Assembly: GCF_002285415.1 (NCBI RefSeq) | Contig: NZ_NSBU01000007.1 | Coordinates: 1,202,583-1,266,582 of the forward strand | From: Actibacterium pelagium | Lineage (GTDB): Bacteria; Pseudomonadota; Alphaproteobacteria; Rhodobacterales; Rhodobacteraceae | DNA length: 64,000 nt | Reading direction: 5' to 3' | Shown: piece by piece, positions 26,916 to 37,038 of the stretch | Position numbering within the stretch: position 1 is the first letter of the stretch | Layout: every line of letters begins with the position of its first letter | Program-made: the position numbers and the translations under genes | Notes under the pieces: model-generated | Seen by the model: the letters and a program-made list of their open reading frames with translations, nothing else | Database searches by the model: none | What the model was told of the DNA's origin: nothing

Positions 26916-27314
26916 ATGATGGATGAAGAAGTCCTGACGATCAGAGAGATGTGCGATCTGTTCGAGGTTACGCCACGCACCCTACGCTTCTATGAGGCGA
27001 AGGAGCTGTTGTTTCCGATCCGCGAAGGCCAGAAGCGGCTATTCACGAATCGGGACCGGGCAAGACTGACGCTGATCCTGCGCGGCAAGCGCTTCGGATT
27101 CAGCCTAGAGCAGATCAGGCAGCTGTTAAATCTCTATGACATCGGGGACCAGGGAGAGCGCCAGTTGCGCGAAGTCTGCGAAGCCGCCAAAGAGCGCCTT
27201 GCCGACATGGAGCGACAGCGGGACGAGCTGGAAATCGGAATCGAAGATCTTCGTGCGCGAATTGAATGGGGCGCGACGGAGCTGGAGAAATTGGCTGGTC
27301 GCGCGAAGAGCTAA
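26916..27314 (+). CDS. MerR-family regulator (second of a tandem pair)
   Basis: About 132 residues. The winged helix reads [26 protein letters not shown], then [19 protein letters not shown] and a long coiled coil to the end. The start at 26916 follows an AAGGAGG site; an ATG 36 bases earlier lies upstream of that site. It ends 14 bases before the acyl-CoA dehydrogenase start, so it is cotranscribed with its likely target and could be autoregulated. Confidence 0.92.
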   Translation: MMDEEVLTIREMCDLFEVTPRTLRFYEAKELLFPIREGQKRLFTNRDRARLTLILRGKRFGFSLEQIRQLLNLYDIGDQGERQLREVCEAAKERLADMERQRDELEIGIEDLRARIEWGATELEKLAGRAKS

Positions 27315-27328
27315 AAGGGAGGCATTTA

Positions 27329-29104
27329 ATGCCCAGCTACACAGCGCCGACGAAAGATATGCAGTTCGTTCTGCACGATCTGCTGAAAGTCTCGACCAGC
27401 GACATCCCCGGTTACGACGAGTTGGATAACAGCTTTACCGGGGCCATTCTGGAAGAAGCAGGTAAGATTTCTTCCGAAGTCCTGACCCCCCTGAACATTG
27501 TAGGTGATACCGAAGGCTGCCGTCTGGAAAACGGCGTGGTCTACACCCCGACAGGCTTCAAGGACGCTTTCGAACAGATGAAAGAAGGCGGCTGGACCGG
27601 TCTGGATTGCGATCCGGAATACGGCGGCCAGGGCATGCCCTATCTGATGGGCACCGCCGTGGGCGAGATGTTCTCGTCCGCCAACCAGGCGTTTACCATG
27701 TACCAGGGCCTGACCCACGGTGCTTATTCTGCGATCCACGCCCACGGTACAGACGAACAGAAAGCCAAGTATCTGCCGAACATGGTTTCCTGTGACTGGA
27801 CCGGCACTATGAACCTGACCGAACCGCATTGCGGCACCGATCTGGGCCTGATGCGCACCAAGGCGGAACCGCAGGGCGACGGGTCGTACAAGATCACCGG
27901 CCAGAAGATCTTTATCTCGGCTGGTGACCACGACATGTCCGACAACGTCATTCACCTTGTGCTGGCGAAGATCCCGGGCGGCCCTGAGGGCATCAAAGGT
28001 GTCTCGCTGTTCATCGTGCCGAAGTTCATGGTCAATGACGACGGTTCGCTTGGCGAACGCAACGGTGTGTCGGTCGGCAAGATCGAAGAGAAAATGGGCA
28101 TCCACGGCAACTCGACCTGCGTCATGAACTATGACGAGGCGACAGGCTTCCTTCTGGGGACCGAGCACAAAGGCATGCGCGCCATGTTCACCATGATGAA
28201 CGAAGCGCGTCTAGGTGTGGCCATGCAGGGCCTGGCGCAAGCCGAAGCCGCGTATCAGAACGCCTTGTTCTATGCCAAGGACCGCCTGCAGGGCCGCGAC
28301 GTCACTGGTGCGAAGAACCCCGATGGTCCGGCAGACCCGCTGATCGTCCACCCCGATATCCGTCGCAACCTGATGGATCAGAAAAGCTTTACCGAAGGCG
28401 CACGCGCATTCCTGTTCTGGGGCGCAATGATGATCGACAAAGCGCACCGCTCGGAAGACGCGGACGCGGACGGCCTGATTTCGCTGCTGACCCCGGTCCT
28501 GAAGGGCTTCCTGACCGACAAGGGCTATGACTCTACCGTCAACGCACAGCAGGTCTATGGCGGCCACGGCTATATCGAGGAATGGGGCATGTCCCAGTTC
28601 ACTCGCGATGCCCGCATTGCCATGATCTATGAAGGTGCGAACGGCGTTCAGGCGCTGGACCTTGTAGGTCGAAAGCTGGGCCAAGACGGCGGCAAGCACG
28701 TGATGGCCTTCCTCGAAATGGTCAAAACCTTCTGCAAGGAAAACGCCGACGTCGAAGGCATGGCCGATTTCGTCGAGCCTCTGAAGAAAGCCTCGAAAGA
28801 GCTTCAGGCAGCGGGCATGTTCTTCATGCAGAACGGCATGAAGAACCCCAACCACGCGCTGGCCGGGTCTTATGACTTCATGCACATGATGGGTCACGTC
28901 TGCCTTGGCCTGATGTGGGGTCAGATGGCGAAGGTCTCGATTGAGGCTCTGGCGAACAACCCGTCTGACGCAGCGTTCTACAAGACGAAGCTGGCAACCG
29001 GTCGTTACTATATGACCCGTCAGCTGCCGGCGACCACCATGCACCTGGCCCGTATCGAAAGCGGTGCCGACCCGGTCATGGCGCTGGACGCAGACCAGTT
29101 CTAA
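27329..29104 (+). CDS. Acyl-CoA dehydrogenase (FadE-like, with C-terminal extension)
   Basis: The 591-residue flavoenzyme is longer than classical 380-residue acyl-CoA dehydrogenases because of an extra C-terminal domain. Visible family blocks are [16 protein letters not shown] (FAD and substrate loop), [31 protein letters not shown] and [14 protein letters not shown] near residue 410, the glutamate-containing catalytic stretch. It starts the oxidation of a fatty acyl-CoA to the enoyl-CoA. The ATG at 27329 has an AGGGAGG site. Products of the following genes continue the cycle. Confidence 0.95.
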   Translation: MPSYTAPTKDMQFVLHDLLKVSTSDIPGYDELDNSFTGAILEEAGKISSEVLTPLNIVGDTEGCRLENGVVYTPTGFKDAFEQMKEGGWTGLDCDPEYGGQGMPYLMGTAVGEMFSSANQAFTMYQGLTHGAYSAIHAHGTDEQKAKYLPNMVSCDWTGTMNLTEPHCGTDLGLMRTKAEPQGDGSYKITGQKIFISAGDHDMSDNVIHLVLAKIPGGPEGIKGVSLFIVPKFMVNDDGSLGERNGVSVGKIEEKMGIHGNSTCVMNYDEATGFLLGTEHKGMRAMFTMMNEARLGVAMQGLAQAEAAYQNALFYAKDRLQGRDVTGAKNPDGPADPLIVHPDIRRNLMDQKSFTEGARAFLFWGAMMIDKAHRSEDADADGLISLLTPVLKGFLTDKGYDSTVNAQQVYGGHGYIEEWGMSQFTRDARIAMIYEGANGVQALDLVGRKLGQDGGKHVMAFLEMVKTFCKENADVEGMADFVEPLKKASKELQAAGMFFMQNGMKNPNHALAGSYDFMHMMGHVCLGLMWGQMAKVSIEALANNPSDAAFYKTKLATGRYYMTRQLPATTMHLARIESGADPVMALDADQF

Positions 29105-29109
29105 GCGGC

Positions 29110-29127
29110 GGCGGGCTTCGGCCCGCC
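29110..29127 (+). terminator. GC-rich hairpin after the acyl-CoA dehydrogenase gene
   Basis: GGCGGGC-TTCG-GCCCGCC is a perfect seven-base-pair stem with a stable UUCG loop. It is followed by C bases rather than a T tract, so it is more likely a transcript-stability element or attenuator within the operon than a full terminator. Confidence 0.6.
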
Positions 29128-29161
29128 CCCCTTACAAAATGCAGACATCCAGGGGGGGATT

Positions 29162-29800
29162 ATGAGCATCAAACTCTATTGCTTCGGTGAAAGCGGCCAT
29201 TCCTACAAGGTTGCCTTGGCGCTGACCTTGTCGGGCACCGAATGGGAAGCCATCCACGTTGATTTCTTTAACGGGGAAACCCGCAGCCCCGAGTTTCGCA
29301 ATAACGTCAATGAGATGGGCGAATGTCCTGTTCTGGTCGACGGTGATGTAAAACTGACCCAATCGGGTGTGATCCTGGACTACCTGTCCGAGAAGACCGG
29401 TAAGTTCGGGGGCTCTACCCCTGAAGAAAAGCGCGAGATCCTGCGATGGGTCCTGTGGGATAACCACAAACTGTCTGGCCCCGGTGGCATGACCCGCTTT
29501 CTGATGAACTTCATCCCCGAAGAAAAACGCCCGCGAGAGGTGATTGCTTTCACCAAGGCGCGCCTAAAGTCGGCTTTCAAAGTTCTGGATGACCATCTCG
29601 CGGACCGCGATTTCCTTGTTGGTGACAGCATCACCAATGCGGATTTCAGCTGCTGCTGCTATCTGTTTTTCGAAGAGCCGTCGGCGTTTGTCCGTGCTGA
29701 CTGGCCCAATATTTCCGCTTGGCTTGACCGCATCGCGGCCCAGCCCGGCTGGCAACACCCCTATGACCTGATGACGCCCGCGTTTCCCCCGCGGAGCTAA
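29162..29800 (+). CDS. Glutathione S-transferase family protein
   Basis: The 212-residue product has an N-terminal thioredoxin-like domain (KLYCFGESGHSYKVALAL) with ECPVLVDG and QSGVILDYL, the glutathione-binding strand and Ser, and a helical C-terminal domain with the N-capping block GDSITNADFSCCC. It sits between the acyl-CoA dehydrogenase and thiolase genes, an arrangement common in this group. The reaction it performs in fatty-acid breakdown is not known; a detoxifying role is possible. Confidence 0.92.
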   Translation: MSIKLYCFGESGHSYKVALALTLSGTEWEAIHVDFFNGETRSPEFRNNVNEMGECPVLVDGDVKLTQSGVILDYLSEKTGKFGGSTPEEKREILRWVLWDNHKLSGPGGMTRFLMNFIPEEKRPREVIAFTKARLKSAFKVLDDHLADRDFLVGDSITNADFSCCCYLFFEEPSAFVRADWPNISAWLDRIAAQPGWQHPYDLMTPAFPPRS

Positions 29801-29809
29801 GGAGACAAG

Positions 29810-31021
29810 ATGACCGAAGCCTATATTTATGACGCGGTACGCACACCGCGCGGAAAGGGCCGCAAGGATGGCTCTTTGCACGAGGTGACCTCTGCCTCGA
29901 TTTCCAGCCAGATGCTAAACGCGATCAAGTCGCGCAGCGACCTGCCCGCAGATGCATTCGAAGACGTGATCTGGGGCAACGTGACCCAAGTCGCCGAACA
30001 GGGCGGTTGCCTTGGTCGCGCCGCGGTTCTGGGATCGGATATCGATGAAAGCGTTCCCGGTTTCTCGATCAACCGTTTCTGCGCCTCGGGCATGGAAGCC
30101 GTGAACCTGGCCGCAAACCAAGTCAAAGCCGGTGCCGGCGACGCCTATATCGCAGGCGGCTGTGAAATGATGAGCCGCGTCCCGATGGGTTCTGACGGTG
30201 CGGCAATGGCCGTCGATCCGCTGCTGGCGATTGGCGAGAACTTCGTCCCGCAGGGCATCTCGGCCGACCTGATTGCGACCGAATACGGCTTCACCCGGGA
30301 AGAATGCGATGCGTTCGCAGCCCAATCGCAAGCGCGTGCCGCAGCCGCATGGAAAGACAACCGGTTTGCGAAAACCATCGTTCCTGTACGCGACATCAAC
30401 GGCCTGACCATTCTGGATCACGACGAATACATGCGCCCCGGCACCACCGCCGAGGATCTGGGCAAGCTGAAAGCCAGCTTTGAAGACATGGGCCTGCACA
30501 TGCCCGGCTTCGACAAGGTTGCGCTGATGAAATACCCGCATCTTGAGGCGATCAACCACATGCACCACGCGGGCAACAGCTCTGGCATCGTGGATGGCGC
30601 TGCGGCGATCCTGATTGGGTCCAAGGAATACGGCGAGCAGCACGGCCTGACCCCGCGTGCCCGTATCCGGGCGACTGCCAAGGTCGGCTCGGAACCCACT
30701 ATCAACCTGACCGGCCCGGTTCCCGTGACCGAGAAAATCCTGGCCCGCGCAGGCATGTCGATCAACGACATCGACCTGTTCGAGGTCAACGAGGCCTTCG
30801 CCTCGGTCGTACTGCGCTTCCTGCAGGCGTTCCAAGTGGACGACGCAAAGGTCAACGTCAACGGCGGCGCGATCGCCATGGGCCACCCTCTGGGCGCGAC
30901 CGGTGCCATCATTATCGGCACCCTTCTGGACGAGCTGGAGCGCTCTGACAAAGAGGTCGGTCTGGCCACTCTGTGTGTTGCCGCCGGCATGGGCGCAGCA
31001 ACCATCATCGAACGCGTCTGA
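29810..31021 (+). CDS. Acetyl-CoA C-acyltransferase (thiolase)
   Basis: The 403-residue enzyme cleaves 3-ketoacyl-CoA to acetyl-CoA and a shortened acyl-CoA. The nucleophilic cysteine is in INRFCASGMEAV near residue 90, the catalytic His in GGAIAMGHPLGATGA near residue 355 and the second cysteine in TLCVAAGMGAA near residue 390. The last motif lacks the usual glycine pair, a variant also seen in relatives. A GGAG site precedes the ATG. It is ten bases after the GST gene and eleven before the FadB-like gene. Confidence 0.96.
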   Translation: MTEAYIYDAVRTPRGKGRKDGSLHEVTSASISSQMLNAIKSRSDLPADAFEDVIWGNVTQVAEQGGCLGRAAVLGSDIDESVPGFSINRFCASGMEAVNLAANQVKAGAGDAYIAGGCEMMSRVPMGSDGAAMAVDPLLAIGENFVPQGISADLIATEYGFTREECDAFAAQSQARAAAAWKDNRFAKTIVPVRDINGLTILDHDEYMRPGTTAEDLGKLKASFEDMGLHMPGFDKVALMKYPHLEAINHMHHAGNSSGIVDGAAAILIGSKEYGEQHGLTPRARIRATAKVGSEPTINLTGPVPVTEKILARAGMSINDIDLFEVNEAFASVVLRFLQAFQVDDAKVNVNGGAIAMGHPLGATGAIIIGTLLDELERSDKEVGLATLCVAAGMGAATIIERV

Positions 31022-31032
31022 GGAGTAGAGAA

Positions 31033-33231
31033 ATGAGCGATTTCAAATACGAAGTAGACGCAGACGGCGTAGCGGTCATCACATGGGATACCGCCGGCAA
31101 GTCGATGAACGTGATGAACGAACAGGGTTTCTATGACCTTGAAGCCTTCATTGATCAGGCGCTTGCAGACGAGGCTGTGAAAGGTGTGATCATCACCTCT
31201 GGCAAACCAGGTTCTTTTGCGGGTGGAATGGATCTGAACATCATCGCCAAGATGAAGGAACTGGCGGGTGACAGCCCGGAACAGGGCCTGCTGGACGGTC
31301 TGATGCGGATGCACGGCATTCTGCGCAAGATCGAACGCGGCGGCATGGACGACAAGAACAAGGGCGGCAAGCCTATCGTCGCCGCCCTGCCCGGCACCGC
31401 GCTTGGCATCGGCTTCGAGATCCCGCTGTCCTGCCACTACATCATCGCGGCCGACAATCCGAAGGCCAAGATCGGCCTGCCCGAGATCATGGTTGGCATC
31501 TTCCCCGGAATGGGTGGCACCACCCGTCTTGTGCGCAAAATGGGCGCGATGGCGGCCTCTCCGTTCCTGCTGCAAGGCAAGCTAAGCAACCCTGCGAAAG
31601 CCAAAGTCGCTGGCCTGATCGACGAAGTTGTCGCGCCAGAGGCCCTGATGGAGCGCGCCAAGGAATACATCCTGTCGAGTCCGAAATTCGTGAAGCCGTG
31701 GGATGAGAAGGGCTACAAGATGCCCGGCGGTGCGCCGTATCACCCGGCTGGCTTCATGACCTATGTCGGAGCCTCGGCAATGGTCAACGGCAACACCATG
31801 GGCGTCTACCCGGCGGCCAAGGCGCTGTTGTCAGCGGCCTATGAAGGTGCCCTTGTGCCCTTCGACACCGCGATCAAGATCGAAGCCCGTTGGTTCACCC
31901 ATGTCCTGATGAACCCGTCGTCCTCTGCCATGATCCGCAGCCTCTTCATCAACAAAGAGGCGCTGGAAAAAGGTGCGAACCGTCCGGCTGTTGACGACCA
32001 GACCGTCAAGAAAGTTGGCGTTCTGGGTGCAGGCATGATGGGGGCGGGTATCGCCTTGGTGTCGGCGCAAGCTGGTATCGAGGTCGTGCTGATCGACCAA
32101 AGCCAAGAGGCAGCTGACCGCGGCAAAGCCTATTCCGAGACCTACATGGACAAGGGCATCGCCCGTAAGAAGGCAACGCCTGAGAAGAAAGAGCAGGTCC
32201 TGTCTCGCATCACCGCGACCACCGATCTGGAGGCGTTGAAAGGGGCTGATCTGATCGTAGAGGCCGTCTTTGAAGATCTGGGCGTCAAAGCCGAGATTAC
32301 CAAGAAGGTCGAGGCCATCGTCGGTGAAGACTGCATCTTTGCGTCGAACACCTCGACCCTGCCGATCACCGAACTGGCCAAGGCCAGCGCACGTCCCGAG
32401 AAGTTCATCGGCATCCACTTCTTCTCGCCCGTCGAGAAGATGATGCTGGTCGAAATCATCAAGGGCAAAGGCACCGGTGATGTGGCCGTGGCCAAGGCGC
32501 TGGACTATGTCCGTCAGATCAAGAAGACCCCGATCGTTGTCAACGATGCCCGGTTCTTCTATGCCAACCGCTGCATCATCCCCTACATCAACGAAGGCAT
32601 TCGCATGGTAAAGGAAGGCATCGCGCCTGCCCTGATCGAGAACGCCGCAAAGATGGTCGGGATGCCGCTTGGCCCGCTGCAACTGGTGGACGAAACCTCG
32701 ATCGATCTGGGTGTGAAAATCGCCAAGGCGACCCGCGCTGCGATGGGCGATGCCTATCCGGACGGGGAAGTCGACGAGGTTGTCTTCTGGATGGCTGAAG
32801 AGGGCCGCCTGGGCCGCAAGACCTCGGCCGGTTTCTATGGCTATGACGAGAAGGGCAAGCGAACTGGCCTGTGGGACGGTCTAGCCGCGAAATTCCCGCG
32901 TGCCGACGAGCAACCTGAACTGCAAGAAGTGCAGGAACGTTTGCTGTTCGTGCAGGTTCTGGAAGCCGTGCGCGCACTGGAAGAAGGTGTGCTGGAAGAC
33001 ATCCGCGAAGGCGATGTTGGCGCGATCCTTGGCTGGGGCTTTGCCCCGTGGTCGGGCGGTCCGTTCAGCTGGCTGGACATCATCGGCGCAGACTATGCCG
33101 CCGAACGTTGCGACCAACTGGCTGATGTCCACGGTGCCCGCTTTGCGACGCCTGACCTGCTGCGCAAAGTGGCCGAGGAAGGCGCGACCTTCTACGAGCG
33201 TTTCGGACCCGAACAAGCCAAGGCTGCCTAA
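31033..33231 (+). CDS. FadB-like bifunctional enoyl-CoA hydratase/3-hydroxyacyl-CoA dehydrogenase
   Basis: The 732-residue fusion carries an N-terminal crotonase domain (residues 1-190; SFAGGMDLN, PEIMVGIFPGMGGT), then an NAD-binding domain starting VGVLGAGMMGAGIAL near residue 325 and a 3HCDH C-terminal domain with IGIHFFSPVEKMMLVEII. It performs the two middle steps of beta-oxidation. The ATG at 31033 follows a GGAG site. It ends the operon just before a strong terminator. Confidence 0.96.
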   Translation: MSDFKYEVDADGVAVITWDTAGKSMNVMNEQGFYDLEAFIDQALADEAVKGVIITSGKPGSFAGGMDLNIIAKMKELAGDSPEQGLLDGLMRMHGILRKIERGGMDDKNKGGKPIVAALPGTALGIGFEIPLSCHYIIAADNPKAKIGLPEIMVGIFPGMGGTTRLVRKMGAMAASPFLLQGKLSNPAKAKVAGLIDEVVAPEALMERAKEYILSSPKFVKPWDEKGYKMPGGAPYHPAGFMTYVGASAMVNGNTMGVYPAAKALLSAAYEGALVPFDTAIKIEARWFTHVLMNPSSSAMIRSLFINKEALEKGANRPAVDDQTVKKVGVLGAGMMGAGIALVSAQAGIEVVLIDQSQEAADRGKAYSETYMDKGIARKKATPEKKEQVLSRITATTDLEALKGADLIVEAVFEDLGVKAEITKKVEAIVGEDCIFASNTSTLPITELAKASARPEKFIGIHFFSPVEKMMLVEIIKGKGTGDVAVAKALDYVRQIKKTPIVVNDARFFYANRCIIPYINEGIRMVKEGIAPALIENAAKMVGMPLGPLQLVDETSIDLGVKIAKATRAAMGDAYPDGEVDEVVFWMAEEGRLGRKTSAGFYGYDEKGKRTGLWDGLAAKFPRADEQPELQEVQERLLFVQVLEAVRALEEGVLEDIREGDVGAILGWGFAPWSGGPFSWLDIIGADYAAERCDQLADVHGARFATPDLLRKVAEEGATFYERFGPEQAKAA

Positions 33232-33252
33232 GACAGCTGAAACATTAAAGTC

Positions 33253-33278
33253 AAAGCGCGCCTTCGGGCGCGCTTTTT
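33253..33278 (+). terminator. Intrinsic terminator of the fatty-acid oxidation operon
   Basis: AAAGCGCGCC-TTCG-GGCGCGCTTT is a perfect ten-base-pair stem with a UUCG loop followed by TT, 21 bases after the FadB-like stop codon. Confidence 0.93.
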
Positions 33279-33347
33279 GTGCTGTTGTGGCACCCATTTC
33301 CATCCGCTAAAGTCAGCCCAATAAGCACAAGGTTTTTCAGGCCCGCC

Positions 33348-34361
33348 ATGACGGCGCTCAAGCAGTATCAAAGACTGGAATGTCCCGGCGTCTGGCGCGC
33401 TGATTCCGATGCTCAGCGTCGGAATGTAATTGTGACATTTGGTGATGCCTCTTTGGTCATCACCGACCGCAGCGAAAGCCCCCTGACCCACTGGTCCCTA
33501 CCCGCCCTGATCCGTCAGAATCCGGGTGAAATCCCTGCGCTTTTCATTCCCGGACCGGACGCGACCGAAAGCCTTGAGATCGACGATGAGACGATGATCG
33601 AGGCGATTGAGACGATCCAACAGGCGGTCTCTCGCAGGCGCCCCCGCCCCGGACGTCTTCGGACGCTTCTATCGCTTGCTGGCATTCTGCTGATCGCGGG
33701 TGTGTTGATTTTTATCCTGCCCGGCGTGTTGATCCGTCACACAGCAACTGTTGCCCCTGCCCCGCTGCGCGCAGAGATCGGACAAGCTTTGCTGGACCGG
33801 ATTGGGCGCGTTTCGGGCACGGCCTGCTCAACCCGCGCAGGGACACGCAGCCTAAATCGACTGTCGCGGCGCCTGTTTTCCGCCCCCTACCCCAAGATCA
33901 CCGTTTTGCCTGCCGGCATTGCGACAACCAGCCAGTTGCCGGGGGGCACCCTTTTGGTGAACCGGTCATTGGTTGAGGACTTTGAAGACCCCGAGGTACT
34001 AGCCGGATATCTTCTTGCCGAAAAGCAACGTGGCCTCGACCATGACCCTCTTTTGCTGATGCTTGAACGGGTTGGCCCCATCGCAAGTTTCCGCCTGCTG
34101 ACCACAGGACATCTGCCCGATACTGTTTTGGACAGCTACGCAGAGACGCTTGTGACCCTGCCCAATATCGATGTGTCAGAGGACACCCTGCTGGCCCAAT
34201 TCAAAGATGCCAACCTGTCGTCTCGGCCCTACGCCTATGCGGTGGATGTGTCAGGAGAGACCACACTGACACTGATCGAGGCCGATCCGGTTGGTGAAAA
34301 CGGCACCTTGGTCCTGTCAGATGCCGATTGGGTTCAGCTTCAGGCGATTTGCGGGGAATAA
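33348..34361 (+). CDS. Membrane-anchored degenerate M48-peptidase-like protein
   Basis: About 337 residues. It has a soluble N-terminal region, one clear transmembrane helix near residues 110-130 (LLSLAGILLIAGVLIFILPG) and a C-terminal periplasmic domain. That domain reads ITVLPAGIATTSQLPGGTLLVNRSLVED, which matches the strand and helix before the zinc site of M48 peptidases. The expected HExxH is GYLLAEKQRGLD, so the metal ligands are missing and proteolysis is unlikely. It is flanked by terminators and so is monocistronic. The function is unknown. Confidence 0.72.
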   Translation: MTALKQYQRLECPGVWRADSDAQRRNVIVTFGDASLVITDRSESPLTHWSLPALIRQNPGEIPALFIPGPDATESLEIDDETMIEAIETIQQAVSRRRPRPGRLRTLLSLAGILLIAGVLIFILPGVLIRHTATVAPAPLRAEIGQALLDRIGRVSGTACSTRAGTRSLNRLSRRLFSAPYPKITVLPAGIATTSQLPGGTLLVNRSLVEDFEDPEVLAGYLLAEKQRGLDHDPLLLMLERVGPIASFRLLTTGHLPDTVLDSYAETLVTLPNIDVSEDTLLAQFKDANLSSRPYAYAVDVSGETTLTLIEADPVGENGTLVLSDADWVQLQAICGE

Positions 34362-34362
34362 C

Positions 34363-34397
34363 GGCGTGGGCCGAAAGGCCCGAGCGCCTATTATTTT
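34363..34397 (+). terminator. Terminator after the M48-like gene
   Basis: GGCG-T-GGGCC-GAAA-GGCCC-GAG-CGCC folds into a two-part stem with a GAAA loop, followed on the plus strand by TATTATTTT. The T tract overlaps the stop of the convergent SPOR gene. Confidence 0.75.
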
Positions 34398-35353
34398 CGG
34401 CGGGTGAAGGCGTCTTTGTACCCAGCCTTGCGCACCGCGCGCAGCGCCCCTTTCAGAGCTTCATCATCTGCAAAGGGACCGACCAGAACGACTTCCAAAG
34501 TTCGCCCCTTTGACTGAACGGTATCAATGGCGACGGGCAAGCCGATTTGCTCGATCACCGCCTTGGTCTTCAGCGTATTCTCATGCTGTCGGAAGGCCGC
34601 GATCTGCAAATACGCGCCCTTGCCCCAATCCACCCCTGCAACGGCTTCGGGCTGCGGTACAGCCTCTGGTTTGGGTTCCGGAACCACGACCGGGGCGGGC
34701 TGCGGGGCGACGATAACGGTTTCCGTTGGTTGTGCAGGTTCCGCCGGAGTCTCTGCCACGCTTTCAGTCGGTTCGGGCTGCGCTTGGTCAGTTTCTTCGA
34801 GGGCCTCTTCCAAAACCGGTTCTGGTTGCGCCTTTGCGGTCTGGGCTGACGCTTTCTCTTCGACCGGCTCGGGTGCTACAGCGACCTCTTCGGTCTCTTC
34901 AACCTCTTCCGCTTCCACGACCTCTGGCTCGACGACAGGCGTCTTAATGGGTTTGGGGGCTGGCTCTGCCGGTTTTGGCATCTCAGCCACCGGCGCCGGG
35001 TTGGCAACAGGTGCCTCTTCGGCTTCTGGTTCGGCTTCCGCCAGCGGTGCGTCTGTTTCAACCGGTGTCTTTGGAACGGCGACAACCTGATCCAGCGGGT
35101 CAGAACCGTCTTTCGGCTTCAAAAAGGGAAATGTCGGGGCAAAGCCGCACATGACTTCGCCCGCTGACAGGGTTCTGGGCTCCCACACGACGCCGGTATC
35201 ACTGTTTTTACGCAGATAGATACAGCCCATGCTGTCGATATATTGGCGTCCGGCAAAGTCTTCGGGCGGCAGTTCTGCCGGCCCTGACTGCGCCATCGCA
35301 GTACCTGACCCAATAACACCCAGACAGCAAATGACGGAAAGCGTCTGCCTCAT
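34391..35353 (-). CDS. Secreted SPOR-domain protein
   Basis: The 320-residue precursor has a signal peptide (MRQTLSVICCLGVIGSGTAMA) and a first folded region with CIYLRKNSDTGVVW and two more cysteines. A long Glu/Pro/Ala-rich linker follows (about residues 90-230). The SPOR domain at the end (YLQIAAFRQHENTL, LEVVLVGPFADDEAL) binds denuded septal peptidoglycan. The protein probably acts at the division site in the periplasm. The start at 35353 has GAGGAT directly upstream and gives the signal peptide. Confidence 0.87.
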   Translation of the reverse strand: MRQTLSVICCLGVIGSGTAMAQSGPAELPPEDFAGRQYIDSMGCIYLRKNSDTGVVWEPRTLSAGEVMCGFAPTFPFLKPKDGSDPLDQVVAVPKTPVETDAPLAEAEPEAEEAPVANPAPVAEMPKPAEPAPKPIKTPVVEPEVVEAEEVEETEEVAVAPEPVEEKASAQTAKAQPEPVLEEALEETDQAQPEPTESVAETPAEPAQPTETVIVAPQPAPVVVPEPKPEAVPQPEAVAGVDWGKGAYLQIAAFRQHENTLKTKAVIEQIGLPVAIDTVQSKGRTLEVVLVGPFADDEALKGALRAVRKAGYKDAFTRRK

Positions 35354-35426
35354 ATCCTCAACGATCCTTGCCCTGTTTTCCCAGAATAGTGACCTAAGGC
35401 GCAGGGCGAGTAAAGAATCCTTTAGG

Positions 35427-36059
35427 CTATTTGGTGCCGAACATCCGGTCACCCGCATCGCCAAGGCCGGGCACGATATACCCATCCTCGTTCAACCGTT
35501 CATCCAAGGATGCGGTGACGATCGGAACATCGGGATGCGCCTCTTTCATACGTGCGACACCCTCGGGGGCGGCCAGCAGACACATGAAGCGGATATTGGT
35601 GGCCCCGGCCTTTTTCAGCAGGTCAATCGCTGCGACCGAAGAGTTCCCGGTTGCAAGCATTGGGTCCACGGCAATAACAAGACGGTCTTCCAGCTCTTGC
35701 GGCACTTTGAAATAGTACTGAACCGGCTGAAGCGTCTCTTCATCCCGATACAGTCCGACAAAGCCAACGCGCGCCGAGGGGATAAGCTCTAGCACACCAT
35801 CCAGCAGACCGTTGCCCGCACGCAGGATGGAAACCAGCACCAGCTTCTTACCATCCAGAACCGGCGCCTGCATGGTGTTCATGGGCGTCTCGATTTCCCG
35901 CGTGGTCACCGGCAGTTCGCGCGTGACCTCATAGGCCAAAAGGTTGGAAATCTCACGCAGAAGACGGCGAAAGCCTGCGGTCGAGGTGGTCTTTTCCCGC
36001 ATGTGGGTCAGCTTGTGCTGCACAAGGGGGTGATCAACGATTGTCAGGTGCTCAGTCAT
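35427..36059 (-). CDS. upp: Uracil phosphoribosyltransferase
   Basis: The 210-residue enzyme makes UMP from uracil and [19 protein letters not shown] and the PRPP loop [12 protein letters not shown] near residue 130 are diagnostic, and [12 protein letters not shown] near the C-terminus binds uracil. It is last in the cdd-deoA-deoB-add-upp unit and overlaps add by eight bases. The unit recovers bases and sugars from nucleosides. Confidence 0.97.
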   Translation of the reverse strand: MTEHLTIVDHPLVQHKLTHMREKTTSTAGFRRLLREISNLLAYEVTRELPVTTREIETPMNTMQAPVLDGKKLVLVSILRAGNGLLDGVLELIPSARVGFVGLYRDEETLQPVQYYFKVPQELEDRLVIAVDPMLATGNSSVAAIDLLKKAGATNIRFMCLLAAPEGVARMKEAHPDVPIVTASLDERLNEDGYIVPGLGDAGDRMFGTK

Positions 36060-37038
36060 CGGCGTCCTCTAACTTCTTTAGTACTTTCTCGCGCGTCTCA
36101 TCGGTGCAGAACGCAGCCTTCGCCGCGGTCTTGTTCAAATCAGAAAACTCCGCCTCTGACCAGCCGAACGTTTCGGCAAGCATGTCATACTCACGAGTCA
36201 TTGTCGTGTGGAAGAAGGGCGGGTCATCTGTGGAAACCGTCACCGGCACGCCGGCATCACGCAGCTTGGCGACGGGGTGATCCTTCAAAGAGTTGTAAAC
36301 CCCCAAAGAGATATTCGATCCGGGGCAAACCTCTAGGACCACGCCGGTTTCAGCCAGATGGTCCACCAAGGACGGGTCCTCAATCGCGCGGACGCCATGG
36401 CCGATACGCTCGACCTTCAGGTCGGTTAGGGCATCGCGGATTTCCTGCGGTCCGCGCCATTCGCCGGCATGAGTGGTCAGGCGCAAGCCTGCCTCGCGGG
36501 CCATGTCGAACGCATAGGTGAAATCCCCCTGCCGACCCATGGTTTCCGCACCGCCCATGCCAAACCCTACGATCCAGTCGCCTGCGGTTTCAGCAGCGCA
36601 GAGCGCGGTTTCCTTGGCTTTCTCCGGCCCGAAGTGGCGTACACAGGTGACGACGCCTCGCAGCAGGATCCCATCAGACCGTTCCGCTTGATCGGCGGCC
36701 TCTTGAATGGCGTGAAGGTATTCGCGCCATGCGCCCACTTCCCGATCACCGCAGAAGTCCGGAGAGATAAAGGTCTCGGCGTAAACCACCCCGTGCGCGG
36801 CACATTCTTCCAGCACGGCAAGGGTCAGACGGCGATAGTCTTCAGGCGTGGTCAGGACGCTGGTCGCGGCCTCATAGACCTTAAGGAACTGGTCGAACCC
36901 TTTGTAGGCATAGTTGCCGTCCGCGTCGAAAATCCCGCCGATATCCACTGATTTCTCGCGCGAGATATCACGGATCAGGGCGGACGGTGCTGCACCTTCG
37001 AGGTGCAGGTGAAGTTCCACCTTGGGAATGTCAGTCAT
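36052..37038 (-). CDS. add: Adenosine deaminase
   Basis: The 328-residue enzyme converts adenosine or deoxyadenosine to inosine or deoxyinosine. [13 protein letters not shown] gives the His-x-His zinc ligands, THAGEW the catalytic Glu region, [12 protein letters not shown] a further His and VSTDDPPFF the zinc Asp pair. It overlaps deoB by eight bases and upp by eight. It is the true adenosine deaminase of the window, unlike the paralogue at 19441-20466. Confidence 0.95.
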   Translation of the reverse strand: MTDIPKVELHLHLEGAAPSALIRDISREKSVDIGGIFDADGNYAYKGFDQFLKVYEAATSVLTTPEDYRRLTLAVLEECAAHGVVYAETFISPDFCGDREVGAWREYLHAIQEAADQAERSDGILLRGVVTCVRHFGPEKAKETALCAAETAGDWIVGFGMGGAETMGRQGDFTYAFDMAREAGLRLTTHAGEWRGPQEIRDALTDLKVERIGHGVRAIEDPSLVDHLAETGVVLEVCPGSNISLGVYNSLKDHPVAKLRDAGVPVTVSTDDPPFFHTTMTREYDMLAETFGWSEAEFSDLNKTAAKAAFCTDETREKVLKKLEDADD

